From an uncultured Porphyromonadaceae bacterium (GTDB taxonomy: Bacteria > Bacteroidota > Bacteroidia > Bacteroidales > Muribaculaceae): DNA of 41,056 nucleotides. The stretch is from contig CAMWMK010000025.1 of NCBI GenBank assembly GCA_947175295.1, positions 1 through 41,056 on the forward strand. The letters run 5' to 3'. The notes under the pieces are model-generated. The model was not told the DNA's origin. It ran no database searches and saw nothing but the letters and a program-made list of their open reading frames with translations. How positions within the stretch are numbered: the stretch's first letter is position 1; every line of letters starts with the position of its first letter. Both the position numbers and the translations under genes were made by a program. Of this stretch, positions 24,987-33,748 are shown piece after piece.

Positions 24987-25817
24987 CTAAAACATACTGA
25001 GGTTCATCATCATCATGCCCCCGCAAAGCCCGAGCGAAAGACAGCTGGTAAGCACTAATGCGTTCATAAACCGACCGAAAGCGCAGATGTAGTGGCCGTC
25101 GAGCATATCGGAGAATGAATTGAGGAAAGGAATGCCCGGCACGAGATAGAGCACGCTCGTGCCTACTGCCACGTCGGGAGTATTGCCCAGGCTGAAGAGT
25201 CCGGCAGTGCTTGCAAGCACCGACGATACAAAGGCGCAGATGATGAATATCAGGCGCACGTCTACCTTATGCTCCGAAAGCACCTGTTTCAGATAAAATC
25301 CGGCGAGCGTAGACAGAAAGACCACCCCTACGGCGGCCCAGTCGCCGGTGAACAGCCGGCAGAACGCCGCATTGGCGCACGATGCGAGGAAGAGCACCAG
25401 ATGCTTGTCGGTGGGGGGAGTGGATATTATCTCCTTGAATTTCGCCTTGGCTTCGGCAAATCCTATCCTGTCGTCGGCCATGCTCCAGCTAAGGCGGCTG
25501 AGCCGCGTATTGATGTTGAAGCTGATCGGCATGGGATGGGTGGCTATGATATATGTGTAGCATTCCGAGCGGTCGGGAAGGCATACCGTCATATGGATAT
25601 GGCGAGGCAGGATTGTCATCTCCGCCTCGCATCCGAGCGATTGCGCCATCCGGCGCACGTTTCGTTCAAGTCTGATGGAAGTGGCTCCGCTTCCAAGCAG
25701 CCAGGCTGAATATTCCGAAAGAAACAGGCATATCTCCTGAAGGCACGCCCTCTCTTCGGTTTGCCGGTCGCTTTCGGCCAGATCCGTATCCGTATATATC
25801 TCCTCTGCCTTTGTCAT
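24987..25817 (-). CDS. Threonine/serine exporter family protein, YjjP-like (large) subunit
   Basis: The 276-residue protein is the N-terminal (ThrE/YjjP, DUF1212) half of the exporter. A soluble domain of about 150 residues includes the family motifs SAWLLGSGATSIRLERNVRR and ATHPMPISFNINTRLSRLSW, and about five membrane helices follow. LVPGIPFLNSFSDMLDGHY is the conserved substrate-path segment. The ATG at 25817 is 3 bp after the stop of a small membrane-protein gene and the YjjB gene follows after 16 bp, so three genes are tightly packed. Confidence 0.9.
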   Translation of the reverse strand: MTKAEEIYTDTDLAESDRQTEERACLQEICLFLSEYSAWLLGSGATSIRLERNVRRMAQSLGCEAEMTILPRHIHMTVCLPDRSECYTYIIATHPMPISFNINTRLSRLSWSMADDRIGFAEAKAKFKEIISTPPTDKHLVLFLASCANAAFCRLFTGDWAAVGVVFLSTLAGFYLKQVLSEHKVDVRLIFIICAFVSSVLASTAGLFSLGNTPDVAVGTSVLYLVPGIPFLNSFSDMLDGHYICAFGRFMNALVLTSCLSLGLCGGMMMMNLSMF

Positions 25818-25820
25818 TTG

Positions 25821-26021
25821 CTATAGGTTTTCGTTTCGCCCCGGCATTGAATCGCCCGGTGCGAATATTTCTTCGCTTTCGCTGCCTATCTCGATGAGAT
25901 GGCCCTTATGGCTGGGATGCATATGTCGGTGTTCGTTTCTGAACAGGCGAACTGTAATGAGTACCGTCATCGCCGCTACGATGACGCACCATGTGATGAG
26001 TGGGAGATTAAATGCTGCCAT
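25821..26021 (-). CDS. Small His-rich single-pass membrane protein, first gene of the ThrE-type unit
   Basis: The 66-residue product has one hydrophobic helix (MAAFNLPLITWCVIVAAM and onward, residues 5-26), then a basic, histidine-rich stretch HRHMHPSHKGH and an acidic tail. I recognise no family. The stop is only 3 bp before the yjjP-like start, so it is almost certainly co-transcribed with it. The ATG at 26021 places the helix at the N-terminus; in-frame ATGs at 26057 and 26066 would add 12-15 residues. It may be an accessory subunit, but this is inference from position only. Confidence 0.6.
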   Translation of the reverse strand: MAAFNLPLITWCVIVAAMTVLITVRLFRNEHRHMHPSHKGHLIEIGSESEEIFAPGDSMPGRNENL

Positions 26022-26148
26022 AATGTAAGAGCTTAAGGGTTTTACAATTCTTTTCATGACTGCCACGGCTTGACATATGCAATCTGCGGTAGTACTAATA
26101 AAACGGCGTATTCATCGAAATTGTTTTCCGAAATCCGTTACGATTTCG

Positions 26149-27219
26149 TTAAAAATCCGTGACATGTACATTCATAAAATTGTAATTTGAAGCTCTTGTC
26201 TTCTCAGAGGCGGCTCCCGGTGGCACTTCGGCCGGTCTTGAGAGATCTACGGAATAGCGGTAGCGTTTTCCCGAAAGCCATCTGTTGTCGGGAAGCTCCG
26301 TTCCAAGCCCGAGCCTTATCTGTCCGTAGCCTGGGTTTTCCCTCGAAAGCAGCCTGTAGTCTGTCGAGGAGTCGGGCCACGACGTGGTTCCGTCAGGGTT
26401 CTCTATTCTATAGTCTATTTCCAGATAGGAGGAATTGAAATAGGCATCGAAGTCAAACTCTCCCAGGCGCGATGGAATGAAGAAGTCATAGCCTTGATTG
26501 TCAGCCTCAAGCGGAGTGTCGGAAATGGGAGTTCCTTCATCGGATAGGAACAGCGGAATTCGTGACGACTGGGCGTATATGTCCCAGCATTCCGACACAT
26601 CCTCCGCAGTGGTCGACGAGTTGAATCCCTCGGCCGGATAGCGGAACTGTCCCATATTGGTTACATTGACGATGGTAGCGCTCTTTACCCTGACTCTGCC
26701 CGGAGGAAGGGAACTGTGCAGACTGACGCCTACCATCGACAAAGCATGATAGAAATGGAGTCTCAGCCTGCCTGATGTCTGTCTGACATTGGTCACGCGG
26801 CATACGAGCAGGTCTTCGCTTCCTTCGTTGCGGTATTGCAGCATGTCGAGCCACCACGGATTTACGTTGAGATCGTTTGATGCAGGACTTACCGCTGTGA
26901 AGCACATCGGATTGCCAGTCCAGTCGACGGCGGGGGAGTAGCTCCAGCTGTTGATGCCCGTGCGTACCACCTTCACTCCGCTCATGAGATAGGAATAGAG
27001 GTCGTAGTCATAGGCCCATATGCGGAATTCCGGAATGTTTTCGGTGGTGGTGACATCTGCGGCCCGTGATTGACGGGCGAATGAGGATGCTTCCGCCTCA
27101 AAGGCAATCAGGCTTCCGGCAGATGGGTCCGGATCGTCGGAATGCGAGCAGGCGGCGACCGCACATAGTGCCGTCGCCGCCATGAGGCTGTAGGATATGC
27201 CTGTCGGTATATTCATCAT
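26149..27219 (-). CDS. Fimbrillin family lipoprotein (cluster B, second)
   Basis: The 356-residue protein has a signal peptide with lipobox VAAC (Cys about residue 24), a short DDPDPSAG linker and the fimbrillin-like core: EFRIWAYDYD, SWSYSPAVDWTGNPMCF, LRLHFYHALSMVGVSL and a C-terminal WLSGKRYRYSVDL. These are landmarks of Bacteroidales fimbrillin/Mfa-like proteins, probably structural or tip subunits. The first ATG overlaps the stop of the preceding fimbrillin as TAATG, implying translational coupling; a second ATG follows directly. It ends about 130 bp before the small ThrE-unit gene and no clear terminator was seen in that gap. Confidence 0.83.
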   Translation of the reverse strand: MMNIPTGISYSLMAATALCAVAACSHSDDPDPSAGSLIAFEAEASSFARQSRAADVTTTENIPEFRIWAYDYDLYSYLMSGVKVVRTGINSWSYSPAVDWTGNPMCFTAVSPASNDLNVNPWWLDMLQYRNEGSEDLLVCRVTNVRQTSGRLRLHFYHALSMVGVSLHSSLPPGRVRVKSATIVNVTNMGQFRYPAEGFNSSTTAEDVSECWDIYAQSSRIPLFLSDEGTPISDTPLEADNQGYDFFIPSRLGEFDFDAYFNSSYLEIDYRIENPDGTTSWPDSSTDYRLLSRENPGYGQIRLGLGTELPDNRWLSGKRYRYSVDLSRPAEVPPGAASEKTRASNYNFMNVHVTDF

Positions 27220-28253
27220 TAGTTGATTTGATGGTCAATGAAATCAGGATATTCCTCCACTGTCACGTCGAAGTCAATCTTGCTTGACGATGCCGGCACA
27301 TCGATGTTGAGTGTGTATCGGTAAGCCTTACCGAGCTGCCACTCCGCATCAGAGGTCTGATCGGCGCTGAGCGGGAAATATATATAACCCGCTCCGTCGG
27401 TCACTGCGTCGGCAGCCTGCGGCCAGATCTTCACTCCGGTGTTGCGGTCGAAAATTTCGCACAGAACTCGTGCATAGGCGCCAGCGTAGGAATTGCCGCT
27501 GATGTCCGACTTGGGTAGGGTCTGCGGAATCGAGAATATATAGCCGGTGGTAATAAGTTCCTTGGCCTCATCGGTATTCAGCATTGCTTCTCCATTGAAG
27601 ATGTTCTTTTCTTCGGGAGACCCCTGATCGCTCCACTCTCCGGCCACCTGATTGCCGATAGTAGTGGAATTTTTAGGGAAGTTGAATGAGCCTACCGTGT
27701 TTGTGCCGAGAAGGTCGATAGCCTTCACGTTGACCGACAGTGACTGTTCTCCTGCTTTGGCTACCCTGGGTCGCACCTGGAAACGCACCTGCGAGAGTGC
27801 GTGGCGGAAATTGATCTGTACAGGAGAGGCTTGCGATCCTACGCGGGTCTCGCCTATGTTGACGGCGTAGAGAAGGTCGGTCTCTCCTCCATTGATGAAG
27901 CCCGGAATATCGGGATTGCTGCTGTCTGTAGCCGTAGCAGTGCGTATTGCCGGGCTGTAGCTGTAGAAGTTAAGCGGGGTTGCCGAAGGCCAGTACATGG
28001 ATGGGGTATAGCTCCATCCGTTGTTGGAACGGTCCACGGTCACGTCGCTCATATACGGTTTCCCTTCGGCGAAGGCCCATACCTTGAAGTCCTGGAGCGA
28101 ATTGGTGGTCACTACCTGTCGGCCGCCGAGTGGAGCGGATGCATTGAAGGATATGATGTTTCCTGCTGAGGGCGCGTCTGAATCGTGGTCGGAGCATGAT
28201 GTCAGAGCGAAAGCTACGGAAGCAGCGATTGCGATGTGTGTCAGAAATTTCAT
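27219..28253 (-). CDS. Fimbrillin family lipoprotein (cluster B, first)
   Basis: The 344-residue protein has lipobox LTSC (Cys about residue 20), then SDHDSDAPSAGNIISF as in other members. The core contains WSYTPSMYWPSATPLNFYSY, TDLLYAV, VQINFRHALSQVRFQV and the C-terminal WQLGKAYRYTLNI, the standard fimbrillin landmarks. It is a paralogue of its downstream neighbour, whose start it overlaps. Upstream, in the 144-bp gap to the DUF5119 gene, lies a sigma-54-like -24/-12 element, so this gene and the next may be transcribed separately from the DUF5119 gene under activator control. Confidence 0.87.
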   Translation of the reverse strand: MKFLTHIAIAASVAFALTSCSDHDSDAPSAGNIISFNASAPLGGRQVVTTNSLQDFKVWAFAEGKPYMSDVTVDRSNNGWSYTPSMYWPSATPLNFYSYSPAIRTATATDSSNPDIPGFINGGETDLLYAVNIGETRVGSQASPVQINFRHALSQVRFQVRPRVAKAGEQSLSVNVKAIDLLGTNTVGSFNFPKNSTTIGNQVAGEWSDQGSPEEKNIFNGEAMLNTDEAKELITTGYIFSIPQTLPKSDISGNSYAGAYARVLCEIFDRNTGVKIWPQAADAVTDGAGYIYFPLSADQTSDAEWQLGKAYRYTLNIDVPASSSKIDFDVTVEEYPDFIDHQIN

Positions 28254-28318
28254 AGTCTATTTGTTTTTGGGTTTATGTCGCATTGGTTTGGACGAAGTTT
28301 ATCTTCTTTTAAAAGAAA

Positions 28319-28334
28319 GACAATAATCGTGCCA
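28319..28334 (-). promoter_or_regulatory. Sigma-54-like -24/-12 element upstream of the cluster B fimbrillins
   Basis: Read on the minus strand, TGGCACG (28334-28328), four bases and TTGTC (28323-28319) match the TGGCACG-N4-TTGCW consensus except at the -12 C. The predicted transcript would start near 28308, about 55 nt before the ATG at 28253. A 14-bp palindrome TTCTTTTAAAAGAA (28304-28317) overlaps the predicted start. No experimental support; sequence match only. Confidence 0.5.
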
Positions 28335-28397
28335 AAAAGTTCATTAATATTGTAGATGTTAATATTTTATGGTTTGTTAACAGACTTTTGCATATTG

Positions 28398-29363
28398 TCA
28401 GAGCTCGATGTCGATGATGTCCCAGTCGTCTACCCCTACATCCAGGCCGCCGCCGCTTCCTCCTTCTGGGTCAGGTTTCATTTCCGGAAGAGTCGGTCCC
28501 TTCACTCTGATTACCAGGTCCATTGAGTCAGGTGCCTCACGTATCTGGTCGGTGACATCGTATAGATATGCCTTTCGTTCTCCGTCTGCAAGCCATAGGT
28601 AGATGGCCAGACGGCTTTGTGACGAATCGCGTGCCATCCCGAAACTTGTGACTGTGGTGGATATCGACGATGAGTCGATCGGAGACATGAATCCCCCCAT
28701 TGATACCGTGGGCCCGGTCTGCCTCTGGCGGGCCGGGCTATAGCTGGCGGTAAGGTCGGAAAGCACCGCATAGTATCTGAGGGCTGACTGGAGATTTACT
28801 ATGTCGGTCATCTCAATATGATAGTCGCGTGTGATCCGCTTTGGCTTGAAGCGTATGGTGTCGGTTGTCAGGGTCGCCATGATGTCGATTCCATACCTTA
28901 CATCGCTCCACATCCGGTCGGGTTGTCGGTAGAGCTTTTGCGACGGAAAGGGAAGCTGGTCGGAAGGAACGCCGCCCGTATCTATGGGTGAGGTAGAGAA
29001 GGTGAACCCTGAAAAATCATCGATATCGGTAAAAAGTATGTTTTCAGTATCATTATTGAATATTAAGGCGTCGTATATTCCGGTAGGAAACCTTACCGTA
29101 CCTCCGGAAGGCCTGAAATCGCATCTCCAGTAATTTCCCGGACCTTGTCCGAGTGCATGGAAAAGGTTGGCCATACCCTCGGGAAGATCAGTTTCCGAAG
29201 GATCCCAGTCATAGGCCACATATATCAAAGGTCGGCCTATCGCGCTTTCATCATAGATAAGTTCTTTGTGGGTGCATCCGGCAAGACATGCAAGCGTAAG
29301 CGGAACCATCAGAGAAGATCCCCCTTTCCAAACATTATGTCTCATTCGTTGCATCTGATTCAT
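28398..29363 (-). CDS. DUF5119 family lipoprotein, probable fimbrial accessory protein (cluster B)
   Basis: The 321-residue protein has lipobox LAGC (Cys about residue 30) followed by THKELIYDES, matching the HHKDLY opening of the cluster A paralogue. Other shared landmarks are the IYVAYDWDPSETDLP segment and the C-terminal VTDQIREAPDSMDLVIRVKG. It is probably an anchor or accessory subunit for the fimbrillins downstream. The start could be 29363 or the in-frame ATGs at 29354 or 29345. A weak promoter-like arrangement (TTTG, 19 bp, TATAAAAT on the minus strand) lies upstream at about 29405-29440. Confidence 0.82.
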   Translation of the reverse strand: MNQMQRMRHNVWKGGSSLMVPLTLACLAGCTHKELIYDESAIGRPLIYVAYDWDPSETDLPEGMANLFHALGQGPGNYWRCDFRPSGGTVRFPTGIYDALIFNNDTENILFTDIDDFSGFTFSTSPIDTGGVPSDQLPFPSQKLYRQPDRMWSDVRYGIDIMATLTTDTIRFKPKRITRDYHIEMTDIVNLQSALRYYAVLSDLTASYSPARQRQTGPTVSMGGFMSPIDSSSISTTVTSFGMARDSSQSRLAIYLWLADGERKAYLYDVTDQIREAPDSMDLVIRVKGPTLPEMKPDPEGGSGGGLDVGVDDWDIIDIEL

Positions 29364-29452
29364 AGTATCTATAGTGGCGAAGAATAAATAAGGCGGTATT
29401 CACATTTATTTTATAGTAAAACGCTTGCCTGCGTCAAAAGTTTCCGCTGAAG

Positions 29453-29499
29453 ATACAGACGTGGCGCCATACCGGCAAGGTATGACGCCACGTCTGTAT
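29453..29499 (-). terminator. Long hairpin downstream of the PL11 gene
   Basis: A 21-bp stem with one mismatch (arms 29453-29473 and 29479-29499) and a 5-nt loop lies 34 bp after the PL11 stop. It has no strong T-tract on the minus strand, so it may be a terminator or an mRNA-end stabiliser. Confidence 0.65.
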
Positions 29500-29532
29500 T
29501 ACGTCTGTAGTTGTTTCTGAATGGTGCTGTCG

Positions 29533-32433
29533 TCAGCGTACCATCACTTTTTTCCCGTTTACGATATAGAGGCCGGGGGCTGTGATGCGCTCTATGCGTA
29601 TTCCTTCAAGAGTATAGATGGCATCGGCTGCTCCGTTTTCAGCTTCAATGCCGCCTACAGCTGAGGTGTCGTCTTCCTGCGTGGCATGGTTGGGATTGCC
29701 GGCATAGACGATGGAGGGGTCTACCGAGAGATGGGGAGGCTGGTTGTAGCAGCAGTTCTGGTTGACTACCTGCACGCGATAGTTGAGGTCGTCCATCAGG
29801 TGGGGGATACGGTAGGTGGAAGTGTAGCTGGTGGCATTGATTATGAGCTGGTTGGTCTCGCCGTCCCAGGTTACGATTTCCTCACGCCAGTCGCCGAGTA
29901 TGTCGCCGAGCACGCAGGGATTGAACTTCGAGCTGTTGTTCAGTTTGCCGATCACGTAGTTGCCGCCGTTGACCTTGTATCGGTCAAACCATGCGTTTTC
30001 ATGGTTCCAATGGGCTATGATGCTCTTGTCGAAGAATTCGTCGTAGAGGTCGCCGTCCCAGTATATACGGTTGTTGATGCCGGCGCCGCTCTGGCCGATG
30101 GCCCACTTTTCAGCATACATGCTTCCGTCGGCGCAGTCATGCACGCCTGGCGATGCACTGTAGAGGAACTGGGAGTGGTCGTAGAAGGAATCGAAGTGGG
30201 CTGCAAGGCCGCGGCCTGTGTCGCCCGATGCTGTGATGTGGAGCAGGAGTTCGCCTGTAGCCGCGTCGCGCAGGTCGCAGCCGTAGGGCTTTTCTTCATG
30301 CACCATGAATACCTCCATACCCGGACGGTCAGGCAGGAAGTCTCCGAGATGGAGCGCGTCGCCGTGGCCGAGGCCGGTTCGGTAGAGAAGCGAGCCGTCA
30401 TGGTCGAGGGCCGCAGATCCGTATACTATCTCCTGTTTGCCGTCGCCGTCGCAGTCGCCAACCGATATCCAGTGAGCTCCTTCGCCCCAGAGGCCTTCTC
30501 CCTTGGTGGTGTTGCGGCTCACCCATCGTTCGGAGAGGGTAGTGCCGTCCCAGTCATATGCGCCTACGAATGCTCCTGCGTAGTAGCCGCGTGCGAAGAT
30601 AGGACTCGGATTGGCGTCCGGGCCGTCGAGATATGCCAGTGCGGCCAGATAGCGCTCCGAGCGGTTCTGGTTGCTGTCGCCCCAATAGTTGAGGCCGGCC
30701 TTGTAGTCCGTGTGGTAGGGTATTGTGGCGAGGGCTGCGCCTGTAGGTCCGTCAAACACCGTGATGTATTCCGATCCGTGGTCCTGCTTGCCGCGTCCGC
30801 TGAGAAGGCTCTCGTTGGGGTCGTCGTCGCCGAGCAGCACGTAGTTGCCTTCGCCGTCGATAGTGCCGGGAGCGGTCTTCATCATGAACTCTCCGTAGCC
30901 GTCTCCGTCGAAGTCCCAGGCGATGAACTGCATGGTGTGGGCGCTTGTGAAGAAGTTGTGGCCGGCGTTGATGCGCCAGAGGCGTGTGCCGTCGAGCTTG
31001 ATGCAGTCGAAGATGGCCGGGGATGTAGTGCCCGAGCTTGCGGCATCCTTCTCGTTGGAGGGCGACCATTTAAGGATTATCTCATACTCTCCGTCGCCGT
31101 CCATGTCGCAGTAGGAGGCGTCGTTGGGCGTGTAGGTGGCTCCGTTCTTGGTGTCGATGGGTGTTTCCGTCGGGATGTAGAGTGTCTGGCTGTCCCATGT
31201 CTTGTGGCTTACTTCGCTTTCGAGAAGGTTGCCATACTGGTCGTATACCTCCAGACGGTAGTAGTTGTCGGCTGTTCCCGCGTTGTCGGCGAAGTTTGTG
31301 CGGTGGGTGATGTAGAGGCCCTGGTTGAGCAGCGTGTTCTGCGCCGCCTCGTCGCCGCGGTAGAGCTTGTATTTCACTCCGTATCCGTCAGCCTCGCGGT
31401 GGCGCCATGAGACGAGGTTGCCCGTGCCCATTCCGGCACCCTTCAGGCTTACGGCCATAAGGCCGCGTCCGAGAGGTTTGGCGGCGGGCCTCTCCCCACG
31501 GTTGGAGACCTTGAAGCGTATGCTGAAGGTCATCACGATGGAGCCCTCTTTCATTATATTGACCTTGAGTGTATTGTTTTCAAATGTCGTTTCTGCCGTG
31601 TAGCCTTCCGCCATTGAGAATACGAAGTCGCTCGGTGCGCTGTAGAGGGTAGCGGGATATGCTGCGGTCTCGCCGTTCATCAGGTCGGCGATGAGTGCTG
31701 TAAGGTCAATGGCCGAAGGAGTGCCTCCAATCGTCTCCGATGCCCGGCAGGAGAGGCCTTTGACATATGTTCCTACAGAGGTCACTTCCTGGTCTACGGC
31801 TCCGGTGATGGAGATATTGCGCAGGCCTATCTCCTTAGGCGAGGAGTTGTCGGCGCCGTTGATGTTCATCAGGTAGATTGTCATTGTGAAGGGCTCGCCG
31901 TCGGTGATGACGTCTCCGAGGGAATATTCGTAGTGGCTGTAGCCTATCGAGTTGGCGGCGGTGATCTTGTTGCGCAGCGGTCCGAGTCCTGTGGCTATGG
32001 CGGTCTCCGTTCCGTCGCCTATCGTGTAGTAGACGTCTACGGCGCCTCCATCCGTACCGATTTTCACTGCGTCAAACGCTATTGTGGTCGGTTTGAACTT
32101 ATGTCCGCTCTGGGGAGTGACGTTGACGCTGACGCAGTGTCCTGCGCTCTTCGATGTCACTTTGGTGGTCGGTGTGAATGCCGTGAAGGGAGGGATGTAG
32201 TCTACGGCTTCGAATCCCGTTTCTGCTCCCGACTTTTCGAGCAGACGGGTTTTTGCGATTTTGGAGCCTGTCTGGTAGCCGGTCGTGACGAGAGAGGCGG
32301 CTCCCGCATCTCCGCTGACACTGACCGCCTGGAGGGTCTCCGGGTCGCTAAGTTCCCATGTCGCCGTTATCGACTGGGCATAGGTGCCGGCTACGGTCAT
32401 GGCCGCGAGAAGGGTGATGATTGATTGTTTCAT
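29533..32433 (-). CDS. Rhamnogalacturonan lyase, polysaccharide lyase family 11, with N-terminal extension
   Basis: PL11 enzymes cleave the rhamnose-galacturonate backbone of rhamnogalacturonan I by beta-elimination. The 966-residue protein has a signal peptide (to about residue 19, TYAQ). An N-terminal beta-rich extension of about 300 residues that I cannot name follows. The PL11 core starts near residue 320 with RGLMAVSLKG and VSWRHREADGYGVKYKLYRG, and continues through the propeller with calcium-binding loops DMDGDGEYE, DFDGDGYGEF and DCDGDGKQE. QDHGSEYITVFDG and YWDGDLYDEFFD are also typical. Ordinary PL11 enzymes are near 600 residues, so the extension is real extra sequence. The C-terminus (YTLEGIRIERITAPGLYIV then NGKKVMVR) is the common Bacteroidales C-terminal module. 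The promoter is at 32477-32509. Confidence 0.9.
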   Translation of the reverse strand: MKQSIITLLAAMTVAGTYAQSITATWELSDPETLQAVSVSGDAGAASLVTTGYQTGSKIAKTRLLEKSGAETGFEAVDYIPPFTAFTPTTKVTSKSAGHCVSVNVTPQSGHKFKPTTIAFDAVKIGTDGGAVDVYYTIGDGTETAIATGLGPLRNKITAANSIGYSHYEYSLGDVITDGEPFTMTIYLMNINGADNSSPKEIGLRNISITGAVDQEVTSVGTYVKGLSCRASETIGGTPSAIDLTALIADLMNGETAAYPATLYSAPSDFVFSMAEGYTAETTFENNTLKVNIMKEGSIVMTFSIRFKVSNRGERPAAKPLGRGLMAVSLKGAGMGTGNLVSWRHREADGYGVKYKLYRGDEAAQNTLLNQGLYITHRTNFADNAGTADNYYRLEVYDQYGNLLESEVSHKTWDSQTLYIPTETPIDTKNGATYTPNDASYCDMDGDGEYEIILKWSPSNEKDAASSGTTSPAIFDCIKLDGTRLWRINAGHNFFTSAHTMQFIAWDFDGDGYGEFMMKTAPGTIDGEGNYVLLGDDDPNESLLSGRGKQDHGSEYITVFDGPTGAALATIPYHTDYKAGLNYWGDSNQNRSERYLAALAYLDGPDANPSPIFARGYYAGAFVGAYDWDGTTLSERWVSRNTTKGEGLWGEGAHWISVGDCDGDGKQEIVYGSAALDHDGSLLYRTGLGHGDALHLGDFLPDRPGMEVFMVHEEKPYGCDLRDAATGELLLHITASGDTGRGLAAHFDSFYDHSQFLYSASPGVHDCADGSMYAEKWAIGQSGAGINNRIYWDGDLYDEFFDKSIIAHWNHENAWFDRYKVNGGNYVIGKLNNSSKFNPCVLGDILGDWREEIVTWDGETNQLIINATSYTSTYRIPHLMDDLNYRVQVVNQNCCYNQPPHLSVDPSIVYAGNPNHATQEDDTSAVGGIEAENGAADAIYTLEGIRIERITAPGLYIVNGKKVMVR

Positions 32434-32476
32434 GTAGGTTGTGTTTTATAAAACTTCAATAGGTAGGTTGGAGATG

Positions 32477-32509
32477 CAAATTTAATGAAAATTTGCGAGA
32501 TATCAGCAA
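32477..32509 (-). promoter_or_regulatory. Promoter of the PL11 gene
   Basis: On the minus strand TAAATTTG (32484-32477) matches TAnnTTTG exactly. A TTG (32509-32507) lies 22 bp upstream, slightly longer than usual. Confidence 0.6.
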
Positions 32510-32536
32510 TTCAGACTGAAAAAAAACAGATGGCTG

Positions 32537-33748
32537 CTAAATTCTGACCGAGAAGCAGGTGAGAGGTCGTGTCTTTAGGGAGAGTGTGCCTCCGAGATGG
32601 GTGACGATGCGTCGCGATAGGCTAAGGCCGATTCCGCTGCCTCCTTCGCGCGTCGTGAAGAAGGGAGTGAAGATGTGTTTTGCCGTCTCGTCGTCTATCG
32701 GTTCTCCATTGTTGGCTATCCTTATCTCCACCGATTCGTCGGCTTTCTCATCCGCCTCCACGCTTATCCTGCTTGGATTGGCTTCGATGGCGTTCTTCAT
32801 TATGTTGAGCAATACCCGGCTCAGTTGCGACTCATCGGTATAGACCATGAGGTTTGGCGGAAAACATAGGAGCGTTATGCACGTATCCTTATCCTTCGCA
32901 TAGCTTTCCGCCATCCTTACGCACGATTCTAATAGTGGCTTCACGTAGATTGCCTTCATCTTCGGCTCCGGAAGGTGGCTGAACTCACGGAAATTCCTTA
33001 CGAACTGCATCAGCCCCCTGCTGCTTGATGAAATTGTCTCGAAAGCCTCCGAGGCTTCCTGCGTGGTGGTCTTTCCGCCCATGGTCTCGGCTATCGACTG
33101 TATAGGCGTAAGGGAGTTCATTATCTCGTGGGTGAGCACCCGCGTGAGCTTTTCCCACGACTCCACTTCCACCGCCTGTATCCTGCGGCTGAGGTCGCTG
33201 ATGGTAAGGAGCGTGAAGCTCCTGTCGTTTACGGTCACGTTGCTTTTACGGATGTCGAGCCCAGCATATGCCTGCTCGGGTATCTGGCATAGGTTGGTAA
33301 GGGCCTGCCGCTCCAGAAGGCGGAGGGCCGCGTCGTTGTGGAGCCTGATGTCGCCGTTCGCGTCCGCCATAGCCAGGCCGATGTCGGTAAGGTTGATCAG
33401 TCTGCCGAGGAAGACTTCGTTCTGGCTGGCCTCATGTGTGAGGCGTTCGAAATGCTCCACTATGCGGTTGAGTGTTTCGTTGATCTCGCGTTCGTCCTTA
33501 CTTACGTTGGAAGTCGGAAACTGATAGGAGAAATCTCCGCTCAGTGTGGCCTCCACTACGTAGCGCATGCGTTTGTTGATGCGTGAGGTGATTCGCATAA
33601 GGGCCGTAGCGCAGAAGAGGGCGCAGATTGCGAAAAAGATCCACCATAGGTTATCTCCGGCGAGGCAGAATCCGGCCATGCCCGACAGGCAGGCGGTTCC
33701 TGCAAGCCATGCCGTCGGCAGGAGGTTTCGTCTGCTCTCAGATGCCAT
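32537..33748 (-). CDS. Sensor histidine kinase, NtrB/AtoS-like, partner of the sigma-54 response regulator
   Basis: The 403-residue protein has two membrane helices near the N-terminus (about 11-30 and 33-50) with almost no periplasmic loop. A HAMP-like linker (about 51-100), a PAS-like domain (about 105-190) and the kinase core follow. The phosphorylated His207 is in LTHEIMNSLTPIQ; the N-box is NIMKNAIEA and the G-box GGSGIGLSLS. The lack of a periplasmic sensing domain suggests it reads a membrane or cytoplasmic cue. The ATG at 33748 overlaps the regulator stop by 11 bp, which supports co-translation; a start at 33823 would overlap by 86 bp. It is the last gene of the exporter run. Confidence 0.9.
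   Translation of the reverse strand: MASESRRNLLPTAWLAGTACLSGMAGFCLAGDNLWWIFFAICALFCATALMRITSRINKRMRYVVEATLSGDFSYQFPTSNVSKDEREINETLNRIVEHFERLTHEASQNEVFLGRLINLTDIGLAMADANGDIRLHNDAALRLLERQALTNLCQIPEQAYAGLDIRKSNVTVNDRSFTLLTISDLSRRIQAVEVESWEKLTRVLTHEIMNSLTPIQSIAETMGGKTTTQEASEAFETISSSSRGLMQFVRNFREFSHLPEPKMKAIYVKPLLESCVRMAESYAKDKDTCITLLCFPPNLMVYTDESQLSRVLLNIMKNAIEANPSRISVEADEKADESVEIRIANNGEPIDDETAKHIFTPFFTTREGGSGIGLSLSRRIVTHLGGTLSLKTRPLTCFSVRI

Noticed and set aside
29686..31410. 574-codon open frame on the plus strand
   Set aside because: It is antisense to the PL11 gene, has low-complexity Val/Ala/Gly-rich translation and no domain; it is an artefact of codon bias on the opposite strand.
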